NCBI GenBank assembly: GCA_025618425.1
Contig: CM046847.1
Span: 8,728,033 to 8,792,032 of the forward strand
Reading direction: 5' to 3'
Length of the DNA: 64,000 bases
From: Heliocidaris tuberculata
Taxonomy: Eukaryota > Echinodermata > Echinoidea > Camarodonta > Echinometridae
The notes beneath the pieces were generated by a model that was not told the DNA's origin, made no database searches, and saw only the letters and a list, made by a program, of their open reading frames with translations. Both the position numbers and the translations under genes were made by a program. Positions 1 to 11,260 of this stretch are shown piece by piece (positions within the stretch are counted from its first letter, which is position 1; each line of letters opens with the position of its first letter).

Positions 1-69
1 GGTATTTGTTCTGGCTGGTATTAACAGATTTGATAACCGTTAAAAGTTTACATTTGGAAATATTCTCCC

Positions 70-765
70 GAAATATTCTCCCGAAATGAACATTTCAAAA
101 TATGATCATGAAATTTTCATACCTGTGGATAGCTATATGACACCAAAACAACTAAAGACGTTCGTGTGAGCAAAGACCACTTATGTGAAAAGGTGCAAAA
201 TCCAGACTGGACAAGAATTGGTAATCATTGTTCTGGCTGGTATCAGTAAAGATGAAAGTCTTGAAAGGGCGTATAAATGTCATATGCTGATCTTTAAAAG
301 GTAATTTATGAAAGAATAGGCTTTGTTTTCTGTATGTCCTGACATATAACATTCAAAGCTTTATGGTTGACTGAGGAAGCCAACTTGAATTAAACTCGCT
401 AAAATTAATATTTCAAAACACTCAATAAAGTAGTTAAGTGCTCACTGAAGCATTGAAATGTTGATGAGATACGTAAGTACATAAATAGAACAAAACCTAT
501 TCTTTAATAAATTGTTTATTATTGTTATAAATATGAAAATTTCTAAGCCTTTTCATGACTCTCAACTTCGCTGTTACCAGGCAGAACAAATACAAATTCT
601 TGTCAAGTCTGTATTTTGTACCTTTTCACAAAAGAGGTCTTTATTCACTCGAGCGTATATTGCCAGATATTTAGGTGTCATTTAATAGAAGAAACCCTAA
701 GCTATCCACAGGTATGAAACCTTTGCTTCAAATATTTTGAAATGTTTATTACGGGGGAATTTTTC
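70..765. repeat. Diverged inverted-repeat (fold-back) element
   Basis: The left arm (about 70-275) and right arm (about 535-765) are reverse complements with many differences. Both contain the words AACATTTCAAAATAT and CATACCTGTGGATAGCT, and further in GTGAAAAGGT and ACAAGAATT, in mirrored order. Arms of about 200 bp around a 260-bp AT-rich centre look like an old fold-back DNA element. Bases 1-30 resemble the inner end of an arm (TTCTGGCTGGTAT) and may belong to a further copy. No coding potential was recognised. Confidence 0.6.
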
Positions 766-1533
766 GGACTGTTGACTTTATTTTCTTGGACTCACTGCAG
801 AGTTTATTTCTTCGAGAAATATTTTTCACATATCAATTTCAGGCTAACATTACATTCGATAAAGCTGGATTAGTTTCATTGCTAGTTTTATGGGTTTCAA
901 ATGGCTGTCACTACATGCAAAGCCCAACAAATATCTATAAAGTCAGGACCTATTAAAATATGATTATTATTTTCTAAGTTACATGTTTCTATCACTATAT
1001 AGGAATCGTTTGTAGTATGGCCCCCAAAGCGTTAATCCTTCGTATATCTTTGAGCCCAAGTTCTCTATGTTTATTTTTGTAGTTATGTTTTAATGACCAC
1101 ATTATTAATGTATGTACAAATCGTATATTCACCTATAAAGGCTTACAGGCAAATGTCCCAAGGAAGGGTGAGGGCTGATACATCTTGCCATTAAAAATAT
1201 ATATTATATTATCTCTAAATTTTGCTAGTGGGTTAAGGGACCATTTTTAATGAGGCTGCGGCTGTATTTTATTTGCAATAATGATTCTGATTCATTTGTT
1301 TTGATAACTAAATTGTCAGAGAACAAGACTAAATCCTAATAAAGTTGTTTGTCTTTGTGCGGTCATATGGGAAGGGGAGATGCAGTGTTGCGTTCTCACG
1401 CAAAATTAACCGAACGATGACTCTATACAACCATGTAGACTATAATGATTGACGTCACCCTCACTTTAATCAAGTGACATCGGGTTTGGAAGCCTCAACT
1501 CATCCACCCCATCCTCAACTCCCACTACTACCG
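766..1533. other. Intergenic DNA, no gene seen
   Basis: AT-rich sequence with no open frame that resembles a protein, no RNA gene and no repeat partner found elsewhere in the window. Confidence 0.5.
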
Positions 1534-1554
1534 CCCCCCCCCCCCCCCCCCCCC
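1534..1554. repeat. Poly(C) run of 21
   Basis: Twenty-one consecutive C residues, followed shortly by a short (CA)n tract. It is one of more than twenty C or G homopolymers of about 8 or longer in this window. Confidence 0.95.
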
Positions 1555-1659
1555 ACTCAGACACACACACACAAAACTGTCCGTTGGTAATTGCGACACC
1601 TCTCTCATTACCTCTCCTCTCCAGCAGTTGGTGATTTCGCAATAATCCGCGGTATCATA

Positions 1660-1998
1660 AAATTTGGTCCCTGGGCTTCAAGGGGAAAAATATACCCCAA
1701 TCTTTAAGGGCCGTCTGTCACCCCATCCCGACGGAAATTTTTGTCAGTTTTGTAATGTCCAGTCATACTACTTCCTACTGACAAAGTTTGGTGCATGTGG
1801 GAAATGGGGTGAAATTGACCCGGCTTTGGGCTCTTTTTTTTGGGGGGGGGGGGGGCGCTGGGGGCTAAACCCGACTGCTATATGTCAGGCTGATAAGCTT
1901 TTTGTCAGTGACTTAGATAGTCTAAGTAACTTTAAGGGGTCAAATCTTATGGGTAAAATGGGATGACTATTTCGGGACAGACAGCACAGGCTCCCCGA
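1660..1998 (+). repeat. Dispersed repeat, copy 1 of a tandem pair
   Basis: This copy is similar over its length to 2484-2814. Shared words in the same order include the CCCATCCCGACG stretch, TTTTGTCAGTTT, CTGACAAAGT, GACCCG followed by CTTTGGG, and a closing block of GACAG plus GGCTCCC. A G-run lies at 1841-1854. The open frame across it has no recognisable domain and is read as repeat DNA. Confidence 0.6.
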
Positions 1999-2394
1999 CT
2001 ATTGTAGAGGAGCTTGTTAAGTATCTGGGCTATGTGGCTGCCATGCTGAAATCTAGCATTCATGTGTCAATTACACAAATACCTTGCAAGTTCCCTATCA
2101 TGCCTTGTCAAACAGGCGGAGATGGACAATGGGTGTGTTGACATTAATCCTGACAATATCATCTGATTACTTTTGAGAAAGCAATACAATTTTTATATTT
2201 TAATAACTTATTGAAATGATCATTTGACACCAAATTGCACCCCAAGAAAGTTACAATACTCAAGATTATAAACTTGACCCGAATTGAATGACACATTTTG
2301 GAGTTATGAAGGCTGTAATTCCAAAAAATAGTTATTCTCTACATCCAGAGCATTTTGGGCAGCAAAGCTTGGTTTAAGGGCACTTTGGTGTTTT

Positions 2395-2814
2395 CACAGG
2401 GGTGTGTTACACCCCCTTCCCAATGGAAATTTTTGTCAGTTTTTATACTTTTGTAATCTACACCCATACCTCTTTCTTCTGACAAAATTTAGTCCATGGG
2501 CCTTAAGGGCAAAAATTTCCCCCAATTTTAAGGGACCTTCTGACAACCCATCCCGACGAAAATTTTGTCAGTTTGTGTGTTTTGGTATAATGTGTAGTCA
2601 TTCACCTTCCTTCTGACAAAGTATGGTGCCTATGTCAGATGGATTGAAATCGACCCGACTTTGGGGTCCTTTTTGGGGGGCTCTGGGGGTCAAACCCTGC
2701 GGCTTCGTTCGAGCTGACAAGCTTTTTTGTGGATGACATTGGATGGTCCAAGTAACTTCAAGGGGGTAAAATCTCATATGTAAAATGGGGTGACTATGTC
2801 TGGACAGGCTCCCA
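2395..2814 (+). repeat. Dispersed repeat, copy 2 with a partial extra unit
   Basis: Bases 2484-2814 match copy 1 at 1660-1998. Bases 2395-2480 repeat only its middle part (CCC...GGAAATTTTTGTCAG and CTTCTGACAAA). The arrangement suggests a locally duplicated element, now diverged. Confidence 0.55.
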
Positions 2815-3143
2815 TACTAAAGTATACAGTTAAATTCTTTCAGAGCCGAAAAATTAATGTCTCCCTCTCATGTCGGAATTAAATAGGGATTTCTATGACT
2901 GAAAATTGGCTTAAAAAGAAATGAATTATTAATGAATGAGGAAGGGAAGATGAAATGAATGACAAGGATGGAGAGAAAGAGGTGTAGATGGATGTAATTA
3001 TGGAAGGAGACAGAGACAGTGGCTCCTTGTATGGGATTGACGCCATCCTCATGGAGACCAAGAATAAAATCTGTAGAACTTCCAATAAGTCAACGTATTT
3101 TTGTTTGTTTCAAGTAATGCAACGTAAAGCTGACGAAGTACAT

Positions 3144-3350
3144 CCCCCCCCCCCCCCCCCCAGCTGGATTCTTATCGGATTCGGTCCCCTATTCTGCGTA
3201 TGCCAGTGAGAGGGAAATGGATATAGACTGAGTAATAAAGGGAGAGAGAGAGGGGGGGGGGGGAGATTGACAGAGAGAAGACAGAGGGGGGGGGGGGGGG
3301 AGATTGACAGAGAGAAGACAGAGGGGGGGGGGGGGGGAGTGGGGAGGAAG
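3144..3350. repeat. C-run followed by GA/poly(G) minisatellite
   Basis: A poly(C) run near 3144 is followed from about 3240 by a short tandem repeat of a unit of about 36 bp. The unit joins a poly(G) run of 10-16 to AGATTGACAGAGAGAAGACA. The frames on both strands here (PPPP/LSL-rich) are microsatellite translations, not genes. Confidence 0.8.
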
Positions 3351-3675
3351 GATGAGGAAACCAAGATGAGACTGCATGGGCCTACGTGAAGGTCTATTTA
3401 AAACTATATCAACGCAGTGAGGGCTGGTAATTAAATGAATCCATCACATTAAAGGTGTCCCGATTCCCAAATAATAATTCAAACGCAATTTACGTCGTTT
3501 TTTTTTTCTTCTAAAGTTCGACCGCGTGTATTTTTTCCCTCATAATAGCTATGGGGCAGGTCAACCCCCCCCCCCCCCCCATTCTAACCGTCCAAAAAAT
3601 CTCTGCAGATATTTTTATCCCAGCAAATTAAAAAAAAAGGGAATGTAAAGCAAAAGGGAAATGAAGGTGGCATCT

Positions 3676-3834
3676 GGGCCCTGTTGCATAAAACTTACCA
3701 TTAACGGTAACTCTGCTATCAATGGTAACTACCATGGTAACATCATTCAACAGCCAATCAAAATCAAGGTTTCCATGGGAGTTACCACTGATAGCAAAGT
3801 TACCGTTAATGGTAAGTTTTATGCAACGGGGCCC
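3676..3834. mobile_element. Hairpin MITE A (GGGCCC-GTTGCATAAAAC)
   Basis: A 159-bp non-autonomous inverted-repeat element. About 60 bp at each end are reverse complements with a few mismatches, both starting GGGCCC(T/C) then GTTGCATAAAACTTACC. The short unpaired centre contains CAGCCAATCA (3751-3760), a CCAAT-box sequence. No coding capacity. The layout is that of deuterostome MITEs, and I cannot assign a superfamily with certainty. Confidence 0.8.
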
Positions 3835-3904
3835 TGATGCTATTATTATTAACACCTACAGCTTTCAAACAGAAAAATGGACACATTGACGCTGATGGAA
3901 GAGA

Positions 3905-3930
3905 AAGAAAGAGAGAGAGAGAGAGAGATG
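3905..3930 (+). repeat. (GA)n microsatellite
   Basis: Short GA/AG dinucleotide tract between two hairpin MITEs. Confidence 0.8.
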
Positions 3931-3968
3931 GAGATAGCCACAGAGGGACAAAGAGAAAAGTTACATCA

Positions 3969-4108
3969 GGGGCCCGTTGCACAAAACTTGCGTTTAATCG
4001 CAACTCCGAAAAATCAAACGCAAGTCCTTAATGCGCACTTCTGATTGGCTGAAAATAAAGTTGCGTTTGATTTTCCTGAGTTGCGTTCAAACGCAAGTTT
4101 TGTGCAAC
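3969..4108. mobile_element. Hairpin MITE B (GTTGCACAAAACTTGCG)
   Basis: A 140-bp inverted-repeat element. The left arm GTTGCACAAAACTTGCGTTT is mirrored at the right end with few mismatches. The arms continue through a CGCAACTC block and the word AAATCAAACGCAA. The centre carries TGATTGGCTG (4042-4051), the same CCAAT-type word as MITE A. The termini resemble MITE A in layout but the inner sequence differs, so it is probably a sister family. Confidence 0.8.
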
Positions 4109-6340
4109 AATGATGTTGACATCAAGTTGTTGGTCTCTCGAGATTCGATTGTGCGCCATCAGGCGATATCTTTTGGTTTATGCAAACCTTATTCAGATGC
4201 TCAACCTTTCTGCCTTTTTCTTAGCGATTGTGTACAAATTAATGGTTGGGATATTTTTTTCTTCTCAAAATAGTGCCGAACATTTTATCAATCTGGGGCC
4301 AGTTTCTCGAAACAGTCATAAGTCTAAGTTCGTGGACATCCCATAGACATGCGTGTTTGAAAGAGATGTCTACAAAATTAGACAGATTCGAGGAACTGCG
4401 CAGAGAAAACGCCTGGTTAAAAATTTCCGTGTAAATTATTTTATGTACAATCGCATTATTTCAACAGGAATTTGGTAATTTGTTTAGAGAAGATGTGCTT
4501 GAAATAACCAGGCAACGGGGTAAATAATACCAGATTTGTGTTGGCTACCGGTCAACCCGGAACTCTGGTAAACATGGTAAAGTTTAACACTTTTTGTGTA
4601 AAAAATTTACACGGAGTTTTTGCAGTGTGGGCCCAATATCATTGCATAACATAGTTCACTGTTTGGTAGATCTAGAATCACATTTTTAGTATTGTTTAAA
4701 TTCTTACAATTCCTGCATACAAAGGTTCGATAAATCAAATCACATAGAAAATCACATTTGGCACAAAGAAAAAATATAAACTGGAACTGAAAGTGAATAT
4801 ATCCATCGCGATTTTAGCCTATGCCATAACAACAACGGATTATCAATTTTCGTTTGTAACAAAAGAATATGAAAAAAGCACTCTGCCCATACCACAGAGC
4901 CGTTGCCACAAAATCATCCAAATCTAGGGTATATAAATGTTTGATGTATCCCGAAAGGCTACACAAAGAGTAGTGTATCCAGCATATGATGCAGCCGGTG
5001 TATGCCCCTAATTCACGCCCCCCCCCCCCCACCTCGCCAAAGAAATGTAAGTAATCTAACATTTGGTCTACGGAACGCCGATCTACCATTCCACATTCCA
5101 ACCCCCCTCCCCCCCCCCCACATTCCAACCCCCACCCCCCCCCCCCCCCTGCCTGGACGCGCGCCGCGATATGTTCGAGAAAAAAATTGTTTATCGCCTA
5201 AAGTCTTATACATCTTTTGATACCAAATTTATATTTAATAAAATTTCCAACGGGCAGCGTCAAAAATCGCCAAAATAGACATTTCTCCAAATGTATTGTA
5301 GTGTATGCAGAATTTTCAATTCGCGAATATGTAAATAATGCATTTAGCGATAATTAGAAGTAAAAAAACCCGTTTGAGGTATAGATATGAAACATTACGG
5401 GGTTATTCTTTATGAGATACTCTGTCTGTGTGCCAATTTGCAGATATTTTCGTCACTCGATGGCGGAGATCGCAAGGGGAGGTGGGTGAAATCCCCCCCC
5501 CCCTTCCCCTCCGGCTGAGAGAGAGCGCCAAAATGACCCCGCCTTTTTTAGGGTTAAAGGACTACATGTATATAAGCAATGGCGTATTCAACATTGGATA
5601 CAGCAAGTGTACGCCCTTATTTGATTCTCCAAATTAAATCTATCATTATGGGTCATTATGCACCCCTTTTTTTCAATGCATGGATACGCCAATCTTTTGC
5701 ATGGCATAGACCCCAATAACTACTGAATAAAAACACGACAAAATGGGATGATCAGTGTCGGTTCCTCATGTGAGTAATCGAGCACACACCCAGCAACATA
5801 AACTTGTTAAAGTAACCGGACTTTGCGAGTGTCATTTTGATGTATTCCGTTCTTCTTGTTTCGATCAGACCAGAGGCAAAGGTAGTTTGTTCAAGGAAGT
5901 ATATGACTTGTATGTTGTGAAATAATAATGAATTAACATTTGGTGAATTACCAAAAAGGGGAAGGGGATGTTTGAGAACCTCATATAATATGGGCCTGTA
6001 AAGCGTTTACTAGTGAGAGTAGATACCGACTAACTTATTGCAAAGGAGGGGCGGTGGAAGCGGAATTTGTCCCCCATATGGATTCACATGTGATGAGGAC
6101 TTCCGATTTCTGAGGACTTGTTTTTCTTCCAGTGATGTTGAGAGTTTGCTCCTTGTTACACGTCATTTTTCTGATACACTCACTTAAATTTCATTCGGAC
6201 CGTTTAACTTTCTTGTTCGTTCCGCCCGATTCTAAAGTATGAATTTTTATGAATTTCAAAAGTATCTATGGTGTCTTGTCTTGTGCACCTGATATGCTTG
6301 AGCGCTAGTTGGCGGCTCGTCTATAACCAGGGTAATGATG
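4109..6340. other. Intergenic DNA, no gene seen
   Basis: AT-rich sequence with several C-runs (near 5018, 5111, 5137 and 5495). No frame looks like a protein. The proline/glycine-rich frames near 5000-5200 are translations of the C-runs. Confidence 0.5.
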
Positions 6341-6369
6341 TCTAAGCGCCATGAGCGTCACTGCGTGAC

Positions 6370-6517
6370 GGATATGCTTTTGGCATTATGCCTTCTTCAG
6401 GAACTATAAAACGAAAAGCAACGAAAAAGGAACAAAATGATACTACTACTACATGCACAAAAGAAAAGTAATGAGCTATACAACTCTGCTGACAATAACT
6501 AATATCCGATATGAATA

Positions 6518-6530
<13 letters not shown>
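6370..6530. repeat. Tandem duplicate, copy 1
   Basis: Nearly identical to 6673-6825. It includes GGCATTATGCCTTCTTCAGG and a following block of about 130 bp ending TATCCGATATGAATAA, each copy leading into a (TA)n tract. The word CTGAAGAAGGC (read on the minus strand) is common next to retroelement ends, but no reverse-transcriptase frame is present. Confidence 0.8.

Positions 6531-6615
<85 letters not shown>
6520..6615. repeat. (CA)n(TA)n microsatellite
   Basis: A short TA stretch, then about 14 CA units, then an uninterrupted TA tract. Tyr/Ile and Cys/Val frames here are artefacts of the repeat. Confidence 0.95.
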
Positions 6616-6616
<1 letters not shown>

Positions 6617-6672
6617 AATGAAATGAGCCAAGACTCAGGACGTTGCTGAATACCACGGATTTATTGATGTCG

Positions 6673-6820
6673 TCAAGCTTTCGGCATTATGCCTTCTTCA
6701 GGAGCTATACAACGAAAAGCAACGAAAAAGGAACAAAATGATACTACTAATACATGCACAAAAGAAAAGTAATGAGCTATACAATTCTGCTGACAATAAC
6801 TAATATCCGATATGAATAAC

Positions 6821-6825
<5 letters not shown>
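6673..6825. repeat. Tandem duplicate, copy 2
   Basis: Second copy of the 6370-6530 segment with only a handful of differences. It again ends in a (TA)n tract (6822-6867). Confidence 0.8.
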
Positions 6826-6870
<45 letters not shown>

Positions 6871-6930
6871 TGATAGAGTGATAATCAATGTAAAGTTTAA
6901 TATAATTAAAATCATTAATCATTACCTGTT

Positions 6931-7075
6931 AGGTTGTTTGTGGTTATGTTATGGACATAATGAATGAAGGTGGCACCACAATGACATGCATCAGTTAACT
7001 TGCTTTTGCGGTGGATCACGTCACGTGATCTATCACACAAGCAAGCACTGTCCATAGCATAACCTCAAACAACCT
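6931..7075. mobile_element. Small TIR element (AGGTTGTTTG...CAAACAACCT)
   Basis: The termini AGGTTGTTTG(T/A)GGTTATG and their reverse complement extend through TATGGACA. The element is 145 bp and non-coding. Its centre holds the palindrome GATCACGTCACGTGATC, which contains the E-box CACGTG. It sits immediately left of the ATTCGG-rich element, between that element and the outer palindrome arm. Confidence 0.75.
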
Positions 7076-7077
7076 AA

Positions 7078-8076
7078 AGCAAGGGTTACACCGGAACCGA
7101 ATCAGCTGCGAATACACCCGAATTTTCGAATTCGGGTGGATTCGGGAGCATTCTGTTCTCCCTCCCCGAATGGGCAAAAATTCGGGAGGTATTCTGAAAC
7201 ATTCGTGGAGGGATTCGGCTTATTTTGAAATGTTCAAAACCATCCGAATACGCTAAAAAATGGTCCCGAATGTGGCCCCGACAAATTTCATTCGGGCCAT
7301 ATTCGGGATATATTCGGATGGAATTCGGCCGGATTCGGTTGGATTCGGGGAGGCATTCGGGGCATTCTAGGCAGATTCGGGCTTCGACCCGAATCATCTA
7401 GCCAAATAGACCCGAATAACACGAATAGAGCCGAATTTGCCCAGAATGCCCCGAATAGCTCCCAGAATCCATCCGAATCGCCATCCGAATACAGAGCAGA
7501 ATACAGGCGAATAAGCCGAATAGGCCAGAATACAGCCGAATAGCAGACGAATAGGTCCGAATGAGGGGCCAGAATAACCCGAATAGCCTCGCGAATGTAG
7601 ACAGATTGTGCAGGGATACCTCTGCCTCATCATGTTTTTTGAATTCGGCTATAATTCGGGTCCAAATTTGGCCAAAATCCAACGATTCTATGGCGAATTC
7701 GGGTAATTCGGTGGCGTATTCGGCGCATTCGGCCATATTCGTCCCGATTCAGGTCGACATTCGGGTCATTATTCGGGTGTAATCGGGGAATTCGGGCCAT
7801 ATTGGGCTCAATTTTGGTCACATTTGGCTCGATTCTGGCCTCTATTCGGATTGCCATTCGACTTTATTCGGGATGCCCAAATCGATTCGGGTCAATTCTT
7901 GGCGATTCTGCTTGATTCGGGACCTATTCGGGACCTATTCGTCTCTGATTCGGGGAGCTCCCCTAATCAGAGACGAATAAGTTCCGAATCAACCGAATCC
8001 ATCCGATTCAGGCCATATTCGGGCAGAATCGGTCCGAATTTATTCGGGAGAATTCGGTTCTGGTGTAACCCTTGCT
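7078..8076. mobile_element. ATTCGG-saturated TIR element
   Basis: Terminal inverted repeats start AGCAAGGGTTACACC(G/A)GAAC. The roughly 1-kb body is packed with the hexamer ATTCGG and its complement CCGAAT, dozens of copies in blocks of alternating orientation. An inner hairpin near 7937-7980 is centred on GGGGAGCTCCCC. The right flank is TTA and the left flank TAA, a pattern shared with other elements here. The frames crossing it (RIRP/EYG-rich) merely translate the hexamer. This is probably a non-autonomous DNA transposon whose repeats may be transposase-binding sites (inference). Confidence 0.75.
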
Positions 8077-8131
8077 TTAACAGGTAATGATTTTAATTAT
8101 ATTAAACTTTACACTGATTATCACTATATCA

Positions 8132-8136
<5 letters not shown>

Positions 8137-8166
<30 letters not shown>
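8137..8166. repeat. (TA)n microsatellite
   Basis: TA tract directly outside the right arm of the palindromic complex. It is followed by AAGCTACACAACCATTATTC, a word that recurs next to the (TA)n tract at 52430-52460. Confidence 0.9.
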
Positions 8167-8168
<2 letters not shown>

Positions 8169-8306
8169 ATTTAAGCTACACAACCATTATTCTCTCAATT
8201 TCATTCTCACAATTACACAATTATATCATTTCCACGAGAGTTGCCAAAGATGTTCTATATGTTATTTCCTTACAATCATTTCCTTACAATTATTTCCTTA
8301 CAATTA

Positions 8307-8314
<8 letters not shown>

Positions 8315-8382
<68 letters not shown>
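8315..8382. repeat. (TA)n microsatellite
   Basis: Uninterrupted TA tract of more than 60 bp. The preceding 8170-8310 block (TTTCCACGAGAGTTGCC...) is related to the flanks of the tRNA-bearing elements near 49650 and 61620. Confidence 0.95.
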
Positions 8383-8384
<2 letters not shown>

Positions 8385-8939
8385 TGTCAATAGTGAAGTA
8401 TATACACGTTTTTGACTTATGCTCAATTCTTCTAAAATGATTATACCTTATGATGAAATGCTTTCTCAAAATGTTTGTCAACAATTCTTGCATTGATTAT
8501 GATAACATGCTTATGCAGATAGCCGAAGAAAATAAATTCAAATGAAGGTCAAAATTTAAAAAAATCAGTGTTCACCTTGAACTCTTGTACATTCATAACT
8601 ACTGGTGATTCGGGGGGGGGGGGGGGTGATGGAGGGATCTCAGAGACACCCATCCCCTATTAAACATTTCTGTCAGTCAATCTGTACTACTTTTAACTAC
8701 ATGTATATCGGCAATTTTTTTTTTTTTTTAATCTTGAAACTTATCATTGTTCAGAAAATGATACTGAAACGCGGCATCCTTCCTACTCGTCAGCACAAAG
8801 CAGGCTATTACACCGATTTTGTTAAATCAGAAATTTTTTTGCAGGAAGTCGACTGTGTATTCTTACACGTGTATATTGAAACTGTTGAAGTGATTCAACA
8901 AAGATTAAAACCACGTTGCAAGGCTTCATGCAATCACAT

Positions 8940-9262
8940 TACCATGCCGAAAAGAACACGGTGTCCCACAGTGTGTGCACAGTGTGTTCACATAGTCGAC
9001 CCTGTGAAGATGTGATTCACATTGTTAAAACTCTCGAATTTAACAGTGTGAAGATGATTTCACACTGTGGACACCTCCACGATTTGGTTAACCACAGAGT
9101 GTTCACATAGTGATGCTCGATTTCACAGTGTGAATTTACTCGCTCACAATGTGAGATGTGATTTACATTGTTAAAACGCTCGAATTTAACAGTGTGAAGA
9201 TGATTTCACACTGTTCACACTGTGAACACACTATGGGACACTGTGTTCTTTCCTGCAGGGTA
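8940..9262. mobile_element. CACAGTGTG-saturated TIR element
   Basis: The termini read TACC(A/C)TGC then AAAGAACAC(G/A)GTGTCCCA in mirrored orientation. The 323-bp interior is made almost entirely of CACAGTGTG/CACACTGTG and TTAACAGTGTGAA words in both orientations, including two copies of a unit running from GATGTGATT to GATTTCACACTGT. Non-coding, and another word-saturated family. Confidence 0.75.
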
Positions 9263-10836
9263 TCACGTTATCATTATTACTTTAGCATCATTTTGCTTTG
9301 AGGGCATTTCATAAACACCCGTGGAATACGATAAAATTACCTACGAAATTCATTTTTGGAGAGAAGTATTAAACTGTAGGTCATCAGCTGTTTTTGTGGG
9401 GTTTTTTTTTTCTCGTAATGTTGATGCCCCGAAAAATTTGATGGATTTTCTTCTTTTTTTAAAGAGAGAATTCCCGAAATATCACGCAGTGCTTTAAAAG
9501 TTAGCCTTTTATTTTATCATTTTATCTCCACTCCTTTGAGGTCTTCATCATTTAATAGGCATAATATCTACCAGACTAATTGATAACAACACCTAATTAT
9601 TTTCAAAGCTTATTTGCGAAATCAAATCAAGATTCTTATTAGGTAACCGCACGGGTAGAAGTTCATTTTAAATCATGTGGCTCCTAATCCGTTTCAAAAT
9701 AGTTGTAGGTGCGATGGTACCCTCATTAAGAAGTTATCACCGCCCTATTTTCATCTTAAACGTATTAATCATGAACCGCCTTGCAATGCCTTTATGGCTG
9801 CTTCGAAACATCACATACAATTACCTACATGATTGTAGATGAAAGAGTCCAACAACGAAACGAGAATGACGAACTTGTTCTATATATGTCAGGTGTTTTC
9901 CTGTCTTTTCCTATTCGTGGGCAGGTAAAATGTGATTTATTTCTACGAGGCATGTATGACATCAGTGGCGGTGAGAGACCGGGGAAAGTTTATTGCGCCG
10001 TAATGCGCCGAACGTGTTATCGAAATTCTTCCTATTAATGAAGCGAATTTTACATCAAAATTAATGATGTCATTTTTGTCTTGCCTCACGGGGAAAATAA
10101 GTTTCGCTGTTTCATTTTAGAAGATTCAATTAAGATTCCGGAAAGACCCAAACTGTATAGATCACTCCCCTGATGCCTACGTGTAATTCACTGGATGTGC
10201 ATGGCTTATTCGTTTCATTCACACTAAAAATAGAGTATCAATGTCAGAAGACATTAACGCTTCTTATGATACCATTACACCCTTTGATTAGACAGTGGCC
10301 TAGAACTTTTACTGCTAATACCGCCCCACCCCCCCCCCCAAAAAAAAAAAAAAAAAATAATAATAATAATAGTCGAAATTTCAGCATCTATAGCTTTCAA
10401 AATTTAAATTTAATCTGAATTTGGTGTAAGATTATGAAAAAATAACTATTTATCAGCATCTTAGCCTGAACCCCATCACATTTTGTTCAGTAGTCACAAA
10501 AAATAGGAGCATTTGTAACGTATGTCATAAGTCCCTTCCATCCAAGTTTTGAAAGAAAGGAGACATACAAGCACAATGGACAATTCCACACTCCTTTGAA
10601 AATTGCTTGGAAAGGGAGTTACCTTACATGTATATTGGTTTTATCTGCTATAATTGTTATGGCAATGCTTTATTTATCATCGTAAAACTATCATCGTTCT
10701 TGTTGTTCTTTATTTAGGGTGGGGGAGGAGTGGACAAACGGTACTTTGTATAACAGTAACCCATTTGGTACGACATCAGTCGTTTCAGACGTAGTAAAAA
10801 TAGTAATAAAAACAATAGCAATTATAGTGGTGTTAT
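9263..10836. other. Intergenic DNA, no gene seen
   Basis: AT-rich, with a C9/A17/(TAA)n stretch near 10328-10372. No protein-like frame or RNA gene was recognised. Confidence 0.5.
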
Positions 10837-10837
10837 A

Positions 10838-10909
<72 letters not shown>

Positions 10910-10912
10910 AAA

Positions 10913-10987
<75 letters not shown>

Positions 10988-10995
10988 AAGTAGTG

Positions 10996-11068
<73 letters not shown>
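10837..11068. repeat. (TAG)n trinucleotide expansion
   Basis: About 230 bp of nearly pure TAG/GTA repeat with a few interruptions (AAATAG, a GGT cluster near 10993). It gives long Ser-only, Leu-only and Tyr-only frames that are not genes. Confidence 0.97.
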
Positions 11069-11260
11069 AACAACAACAACAACAAACAACTACTACTACT
11101 ACTACATAACTTCTACTTCATCTTCTTCTACTACTTCTACTACTTCTACTACTACAAATACTACTACTACTACGACGACTACTACTACTACTACTTCTAC
11201 TACTATTACTACTACTACTTCTACTACTATTACTACTACTTCTGCAACTGCAACTCGTTG
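11069..11260. repeat. (AAC)n and (TAC)n trinucleotide tract
   Basis: A short (AAC)n is followed by about 160 bp of imperfect TAC/TTC repeat. Because (TAC)n is the complement of (GTA)n, this tract and the preceding (TAG)n could fold into a large hairpin. Confidence 0.95.

Larger units (their letters stand above)
6866..8139. mobile_element. Nested palindromic complex flanked by (TA)n
   Basis: Outer arms of about 60 bp (6866-6930 and 8079-8139) are reverse complements apart from a small indel. Both contain AGTTTAATATAATTAAAATC (mirrored on the right) and meet CTGTTA/TAACAG at their inner ends. Between them lie a 145-bp MITE (6931-7075) and a 999-bp TIR element (7078-8076). (TA)n tracts abut both outer ends. 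The order suggests successive insertions into an already palindromic element. Confidence 0.75.

Noticed and set aside
7086..8087. Overlapping frames of about 75-117 residues on both strands
   Set aside because: They translate the ATTCGG-saturated transposon in several frames, not a protein.
8949..9262. CRISPR-like regularly spaced repeats (CACAGTGTG words)
   Set aside because: Repeats are short, in both orientations and bounded by terminal inverted repeats in a eukaryotic genome. This is a transposon.
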